From positions 150,198,501 to 150,262,500 of the forward strand of contig CM075347.1 in assembly GCA_037693485.1 (NCBI GenBank): a stretch of 64,000 nt of DNA, given 5' to 3'. The translations under genes were made by a program, and so were the position numbers. The notes under the pieces are model-generated. The model made no database searches. It was not told the DNA's origin and was given only the letters and a program-made list of their open reading frames with translations. Source of the DNA: Kitagawia praeruptora. Taxonomy: Eukaryota; Streptophyta; Magnoliopsida; Apiales; Apiaceae. Positions 57,457-64,000 of the stretch are shown here, piece by piece (the first letter of the stretch is position 1; each line of letters starts with the position of its first letter).

Positions 57457-59115
57457 TCATCAAATTCTTCTTCACACAGCTGGCCGGAAGTGATGAACTT
57501 TGTAAAAAAACTACGTAGCTATTTCAAGTACAATTCTCCTTCTTCTATTGCAAGAATATATTGCAAGATCTAGAAATAATCGGGATTAATATGAATTATT
57601 GTTAATTGTTTGATGCCAACTGGTATTGAAGTTGATTTTCTGATTTTAGTTGACCCTTCTTCTATAAATTGATGTAAGTGCCAAATATTATCCTTTCATT
57701 AATTAAATTGCCACAAATATGTCTATTAGTTATGCCTTAATTTTTTCTTCATTTTTTTGTCTATATAGAATAAGTACAAACAGAGAAAAACACAATGAAC
57801 GAAATGCCTCTTTGTCCTGCGAAGCACCAAATCTATACTGGTCTAAACTTCAACACATGAAGTCATATTTTACATCAGTATATTTGAGAAAGGTACATAA
57901 GCCTCTTACCAGGTTCAAAATCCTTTTCAAAGGCAAGAGAGTTGATACATCTCAACATTCTTTGATGCCAACACAGGACGACAGTCACAAAACCCCAAGT
58001 TATCTAAAATTTCGATTATAATAGAACTGGTAAATTGACATGAAAACAGAACTGAATGATGCAACCACATTAACAATGCCTGAAAAACAGAACACAATAA
58101 TGCAACCAATCAGATGGCCATGTACTAAGCATATGTACGAGGATTGGTTTCCACTGTTTGTTTGTATTTATGTAATTCTGGTGTAACTGAAAATGTTCTT
58201 GTAAATGCCTGCCTGCTGTGGCTTAAAGTTAAAAGCACCAAACGACCGCCTTTGATTCCGTCTGTTTTACATCCGACCATCGCATCACGATCATGGTTGG
58301 AAAACTCCAAAACTTTCATATGCTCATAGATGAGTTGGCCATCCACCTTAGCCACATTTTTTCATAATTTTCGAGTGAGCGAGAATCGAAAGAAGTTAAG
58401 GGACTAGAGATGAGCACATACCTCAAAGATTTTCCTTCATGTTTTGTGCCCTGGCTCCTGTCTCTCACCCTCCCCTTCTTGATATTCATATTTTGTGCAC
58501 TGACTCTGTTTTTCGTGTCTGTCTCTCCTCCGGTCCCCCTTCTTGGTCTTTTTCTCTTCCCTTTTATATCCTTTATTATACTAGGAAAGTAGCCCTTCCT
58601 TTTATTCCGGGGAACCTGCCACCTTTGTGTTTTGAAGATTTCACTATGAGGTTTTTAGGACAGGTGTCCTTATATTCTCAAACTAGGAAGTGACTCATGC
58701 AGCACCTCTATAGCAAGCAGGATGGGAGAATATATCGCAACATCTCGAAATAATCGGGATTAATATGAATTATTGTTAATTGTTTGATACTAGAAATGAG
58801 TGATTAACCCAAGTTAGATATATTGTAACTTGATTTGTTGACCATGCACACTAGAATTAATTGTGTGTGATTTTAAACATTTATACATCGGAACTGAACC
58901 AAACATTGGTGCGATATATTGATTTTTAAATTTGAGATTTTTTTTTATTTTTAACTCAAACTCAATTAACAAGAATCTAGAATATATAAATAAACTCATC
59001 GTAAAATTTTAACCTGCATGTGACATAATTAAGTTTGTTATCAACATTTTTAAGCACAGTTTTGGTCCCCTGCACTGCTAGTTCGAGCGGAGTTGCGGCT
59101 TATCAACTTTTCTTA
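57457..59115. other. Gene-poor stretch with copies of the CZIB 3' region
   Basis: 57551-57612 (GAATATATTGCAAGATC...TTAATTGTTTGAT) recurs at 58727-58788, so part of the CZIB 3' region is duplicated. The 57-bp segment at about 58560 (CTAGGAAAGTAG..., TTTATTCCGGGGAACCTGC) recurs at 62411. Open frames on both strands are short and carry no recognised domain. Confidence 0.5.
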
Positions 59116-62100
59116 TCATCCTAATCTCTTCTCGGCAATGTGAAATTGTATGCATGCAGAAGAACCTGATGCAAGAGAACAATCACATGAACTTTGTCTT
59201 CCCTTGCCTATAGGATGTTTTTCTACAAGAGTTTTGTTGTTTCCATCTTCAGGAGCCCACATCCTTGTGCCTAACCACTTGGAATCACTCTCTAAAACCA
59301 CACCGGTCTATTCGGGAACTTCTTTTTGAAAAACAAGGCCAATAGAAACATGCTTCTCAGAGGCCTCCTCTTCATGTTACGCATTCAACGCAGGTGTTCT
59401 TGGAACTTCCTCTGTAATAGGAGATGATGTTAATTTCCGGTCATGATTTTGCGCTTTGCGAGGACTTGCAAGTTTACTTGTAGCAGGGCCAGGGATGCAA
59501 CATGGACAAAACGGAGATTTTGGCAAAGGAACCCTTTTACCACATCTTACTCTCTCTGCAGATTGCAGATTGGTGGATGGAATTTATATCTTCATACATT
59601 GAAGGATGCATCCTCTGTTTTTTCTGCAAGTTAATACCATATTATATGGAAATATATACAACAATTGAAACCATAAAGTAAACAAAATTTGTCTAAGTGG
59701 TGTTTGCATTTTAGTTGTTATCTATGCTACGACAAGCACTTAATTGACCACCCTGCACCAGAATCCGTCTAATTGCAACATTCACTGCAATCAATCGGGC
59801 TAATTGGGAGACCACGATGAAGAGAGGGACAAATAATAGTCAATCTAATTATTAAAATATAGATCAACATACCACATACTAGAATTGCAAAAATATTGTA
59901 GGTAGTGATCCCCTTACTCTACATAGATAGAAAGTAATGAGGCTAGAGTTTTAGATGTGTGTGTGTGTGTGGCCATTGGTTCCCTTGGAAAATTTATAAT
60001 ACTTACAAGATAGAACCTAATTACAGCCTACAGATTAAAACTAATAAAAGACTAGGATCTACAAAGAAAGTAGAAACTTATTACAGCCTTTAGCTTAAAA
60101 ACTAATAAAAGACTGTGACCTACAAAATTTTAATGACATTTTTGAAATCAAATAAAAGAAGACGGGAGTACAATGTTAGAATTGAAACATTTTAATACAC
60201 ACAGACACTAGTATATTCTCTCACTGCCACACTCTCTTCACCACGGTCTAGAAATCCACCAAACATCATTTACAAACGTATGTATACACAATCTCTGTTT
60301 CTCTTATTCTGTTCTCATCTCTTTTATGATTTATCTGATTAAAGATTTGTAAGTAATTCCTTTTTCTCCAATCAAGTTGCAATTTCTTCTTTTTGTGAAT
60401 TTATGTAAGAAATCAAGGTTTTGAAATCTAATTTTTTTAAAAATAAGTAGGCCTATCTGCCTTACAAAGTATATGTCCGACAAGAAGATAATCTCTTTAC
60501 CACTTGGGCTATCTCATCGCACTCACTAATATTATATTATTGATGTAAAATTCAAAGTAAAAATATCATAAGAAACTACATTTACTAATTTATTATAAGA
60601 TTCAATTTTCAGATTTGACATATAAGGATAAATTCTGATATATATTGAAAGTGTTGTCAATCTGACAAAAAAACCACAAACAAATAAATGAGACGGGGAG
60701 TAGTATCTACTACATATCTATTATACTGCCAGTAAACCATTAGTTAACATAAATTGTTAGTATTTCTCCATATATAATAAGGAATATTCTATGCTTATAG
60801 TAGTAGATATAAAAAGGATTTGCTTCCTTAATGTTTACTTGTTGATTTTAAAATTAGGTCATTTGTATTGTACCATGGGGATCAAAGTGCCATGGAATTA
60901 ATGTGTAGACACCAAAGGCAATTTATTATATTTATGTGATGGCGGGCCAAATGTAGGTAGTGTCGTAGTGATACCCAAGAAACACTATTGCATCTTGTAT
61001 TCTCTATGTAGTGCTTCAATATTTAGAAGAAGAAGATTACGATGTTTAAAAGAAGACGGATGTATTAGAATTTCTTGATCATTTTGTCCTGCTATTAAGA
61101 GGCTAAAAGTGCAACTATGATGCACTTTCCATGCTATACAATTACAACAACATTTACTTGCTAAACCAAACAACCAAATAGTCTCACAGTTGTATATAGT
61201 TCCTAGGTTTTTTTATGTTTGCTTCTATTTGATTCATACCCTATAGCGCGAGACAGAATAGTATTCTTTGACTATTGATCTTTCTGATCTACACATATAA
61301 CAATAATTAAAATGAGGAATACCATGTTATAATTATATATAGACTGGTAGAGTAAGCAAAGCTAATTCAAACATATATTTTTAAAGACCAATACATGGCA
61401 ATCGTTAGGAAAACTTAATTACCAGATCTTTCTTCTAGACTGACTACTAAAAGGCCAAGGTCTTACATTACTGATTATATAAAATATGCGAGAATTCCAA
61501 GCCACAATCAAAGTACCTGCACGGAAGATTCTTCATGGTTTGCATTAATTGGTCTTTTTATTAAGAGTGCTTCACGTGCTAACAGAGCTTGCATCCAGTA
61601 TTCTTCAGTTCCATGATCATTCCAGTTGGAAGGCCCAGGTACTATTCCATTGCAGGATCATTCGAACGATTTGCAGCTTGAACTATCCAGTTTAGCATTT
61701 CTGGTAAAGACGTAGATTCCCATTCTCTCTTCCGAGATACAGCTGCTTCGTTACCAACACTCGTAGATGATAATTCAATAATGGGATCATCTTGAATATG
61801 CTCTTTTTCAAAGTTGTCTTTAATATTTCCCCCATTTTCATGCATTTATGATATTAACATCCCTAGACCACAAGTTATTTCCCTCATTCTGAAACTGATG
61901 ACTTTATCAACAATTCTTCTGGCTGATAGCAGTAAATCATAGTCGTCATGAGGTCTTTCATAATCATCGTAAGTATTTGCTACATTCTCTTGGGCATTGT
62001 CTACTTCCGGACATGAACAAAAATCACTTTTCATTGAGCTAACTACTTTATCGACAACACTTCTAGCTGACAACAAGATATCATAATCATCCTGGAGACG

Positions 62101-62346
62101 AAGTTCTTTGTTGTTTTTGTCACTTCTAATAGCTTTTACTTTGCCTTCCAGTTTATCTAATTCAACCTCTGAACTCAATTTAATCTTTTTAGAGTTCATT
62201 ACATAATCGCCAGCACATTTGACTGAAGACATGATACTTTTATCACCTTGTATACATATATCTTTCTCACTATCATTACTACCTTCTACAATATGATTCT
62301 CTTTATTTAGGTCTCCGCCCCCATTAGACAAAAGCATATCGCTCAT
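59116..62346 (-). pseudogene. Plant ARID2-like chromatin protein gene, decayed
   Basis: Minus-strand exon 62346-61517 encodes an acidic, Ser-rich region with two repeats of the type DYD(I/L)LLSAR, then SLPEMLNWIVQAANRSNDPA, GPSNWNDHGTEEYWMQALLA and a GT donor. After an intron of about 1.9 kb, exon 59623-59116 reads KKQRMHPSMYED, then SPFCPCC, then ESDSKWLGTRMWAPEDGN, GKGRQSSC and IQFHIAEKR. These blocks match plant ARID2-type nuclear proteins. The ARID and ELM2/Myb parts are not visible, so the copy is partial. Breaks: stop TAA at 61846-61848; a frameshift at about 61650 (DPAME* against GIVPGPSNW); a frameshift in the GAGAGAG tract near 59550; stops at 59377-59379 and 59308-59310, the latter replacing the residue after VPE. 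The many lesions show it cannot make the full protein. Confidence 0.7.
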
Positions 62347-63152
62347 GGTAGTACCAAGATCAACGCAACAAAATCAAATGAGTTACACACGCCTCTATTC
62401 TAAATGGTTGCCTTTTATATCCCTTATTCTAGGAAAGTAGTCATTCCTTTTATTCCGGGGAACCTGCATAAAATACACCGTCCATTCATATAATATCACA
62501 GGAATACTTTTACTCTACAAACAAAATACTGATAATTTCAGTAACTTCTTTTCACAACAGTTACTGGGTAAACTATATGTAGTACATTGGTTGGTCAAAA
62601 CTACTTTCTGTTGGATGTTTTCAGGTTGGCCCATTTGGGTGAAATACCAAAACAAACTATCATACACAATTATACCCTCAAATAGATTAGTCACTAAGGC
62701 TCTCTGTCAGGCCTCACTTGCAACTCACAAGTTTGGGCTAAATAATTAAATAGGAAAAGACACAAAAAAAACTTTAAAGATAAAAGGCCAAAATAACAGC
62801 CAGAGTGCAATGATGGGAAGAAATAGAAGACAGGATGAGAGAGGTACAAATCAAAGGTGCGACCTCAGATTTCTTATTCCATACTCAAGTATTTAACGCA
62901 GTCCACAGTCCACTAACTACTACATCAGGATTATGACAGAAGTTAACAGCGCATGTTAATCTATAGCTTATCAACAACTAGTTATATGCCTACGTATGAG
63001 CTCAATCCAAAATTATATGCCAGCACCAAGTTATCAACCATCTCATTACAGTAAGACTTGATCACCAAAATTTCAAATTTCATTAGATCCGATTTAAAAA
63101 ATAAGCAAATATATCTCTTATGTTCCAAAACACCACTTTTAGCAGAATTTAC
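62347..63152. other. Intergenic DNA
   Basis: No recognised exon. It contains the second copy of the 57-bp dispersed repeat (62411-62467). Later ATG9 exons, expected here on the minus strand, are not visible. Confidence 0.5.
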
Positions 63153-64000
63153 CTGAAATAGAGTCTCGAACTCGATCCGGACATCATCAGAACTTTCTTT
63201 GCCATGCCATCTCTTTGGCATATAATGTGTATGCTGGACAACTAGAGACATAGCACCTTGTGGGTCAAGGACAAGATGATAATCCGTTACTGCAGCTCGG
63301 CTGATGGCTGTAACCAAAAATCTGAAAGGACCGATAGAAATACCTTACTGAACGGTCTCCATGTAAATAAAAATCTAAAGAAAAAATGATGATCAATATA
63401 GCAGCAAATCCAGCAGAAACAAATGAGATAAACTTGGCAACGATAGATAATATAGGAGAAGGGAACTACTTCAGATATTCAGAAGCATGTACTACACTGC
63501 CATTTATCCCGTGTTTGAACAAATGGTCAACCTGAAGCAAAACAAAGCAAAATATCAATTTTACACAAAGTAACAATGGCAGACTTCTGCAAGACGCTAA
63601 AATATGAGATTTTATAGCTCAGATATAAGTGCAGACATTAGGGTTTGGATCTAGTCAAGATTTGCTTAGATCGTTCTTGATTAAAACTACATCTTTGCAT
63701 AAAGTAGACAACCAATCAAGTCATATGGTAAAAAGTAAAAACTAACCTCATTAAATTCTCTTAAGATCCACTTCGAAAGATTTGACCATCTTCGAGACGA
63801 TGCTGTACTTGGATGATTATAGAATTGTTCCGCATGCTTCAGGAAGAGATACACCAGCATGAATATGACAATGAAAGGGGAAAGAACTAGCAGTGTGACA
63901 CCAACAATAATAAGCCTTTTCTTGAATGTTTTCGGATCGGAAATGAAATCCTTCCTGATACGGAAGTTTCTGCAAATATCATTCATATAAGAAACAGGTA
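63153..64000 (-). pseudogene. ATG9: Autophagy protein ATG9 fragment, decayed
   Basis: Minus-strand exon 63969-63747 reads NFRIRKDFISDPKTFKKRL, a membrane segment (LSPFIVIFMLVYLFL), then HAEQFYNHPSTASSRRWSNL, a highly conserved ATG9 core. The next exon, from 63531, gives VDHLFKHGINGSVVHASEYL. It hits TAG at 63466-63468 and then keeps homology (FPSPILSIVAKFISFV). The last part (about 63324-63153) reads TAISRAA and THYMPKRW through ETLFQ, with a donor GTAAAT. Between them about 15 residues of the family are garbled. ATG9 is the multispanning scramblase that supplies membrane to growing autophagosomes. Upstream exons would lie beyond 64000. With a stop and no downstream exons, this is a broken copy or a gene fragment. 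Confidence 0.8.

Overview
The window is nuclear DNA of a flowering plant, most likely a eudicot. The evidence is AT-rich sequence with GT-AG split genes, plant-only or plant-type gene families (classical arabinogalactan protein, Alfin-domain protein, VAP27, plant ARID2-like protein, ATG9), and a dense mixture of plant transposable elements (Ty1/copia, Ty3/gypsy derivatives, hAT, Mutator, Stowaway, Harbinger and CACTA-type MITEs, a tRNA-derived SINE family, Helitron ends). The species cannot be fixed from the sequence alone.

Layout. 1-6.8 kb is transposon-rich: a retroposon tail split by a hAT MITE, a short non-autonomous LTR element with unlike LTR ends, and two MITEs. 7.0-9.9 kb holds a broken gene joining an F-box N-terminus to an Alfin domain, with a 0.32-kb inverted copy of its own exons inside an intron. 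10-15 kb holds no recognisable gene; it has small tandem repeats, a foldback Mutator-type element and a SINE. 15.1-20.3 kb (minus) is an apparently intact eight-exon VAP27-type ER membrane-contact gene with an unusual Pro/Ser/Thr-rich tail behind its membrane anchor. 20.7-23.3 kb is MITEs, tandem repeats and a Helitron-like 3' end. 23.7-32.5 kb is a glycerol-3-phosphate/MFS transporter pseudogene interrupted by a structurally complete Ty1/copia element with two identical LTRs. 33.3 kb is an intact arabinogalactan protein gene.

37.4-57.5 kb is a UPF0587/CZIB-like zinc-binding protein gene whose first exon lies 18.8 kb from its second. The gap holds Helitron-like ends, a 9.1-kb gypsy-derived LARD with 3.9-kb near-identical LTRs, a tetranucleotide satellite with a higher-order repeat, a hAT MITE with tRNA-like modules, a Stowaway and a SINE. 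Upstream lies a separate inverted duplication of the same first exon. 59.1-62.3 kb (minus) is a decayed ARID2-like gene, and 63.2-64.0 kb (minus) is a decayed ATG9 fragment running off the window edge.

Only the VAP27-like gene, the arabinogalactan protein gene and the copia polyprotein read as intact. The other protein genes carry stops or frameshifts. I see no operon-like or pathway clustering. The main themes are gene decay, nested insertions, and two independent inverted duplications of gene exons that could make hairpin RNA.
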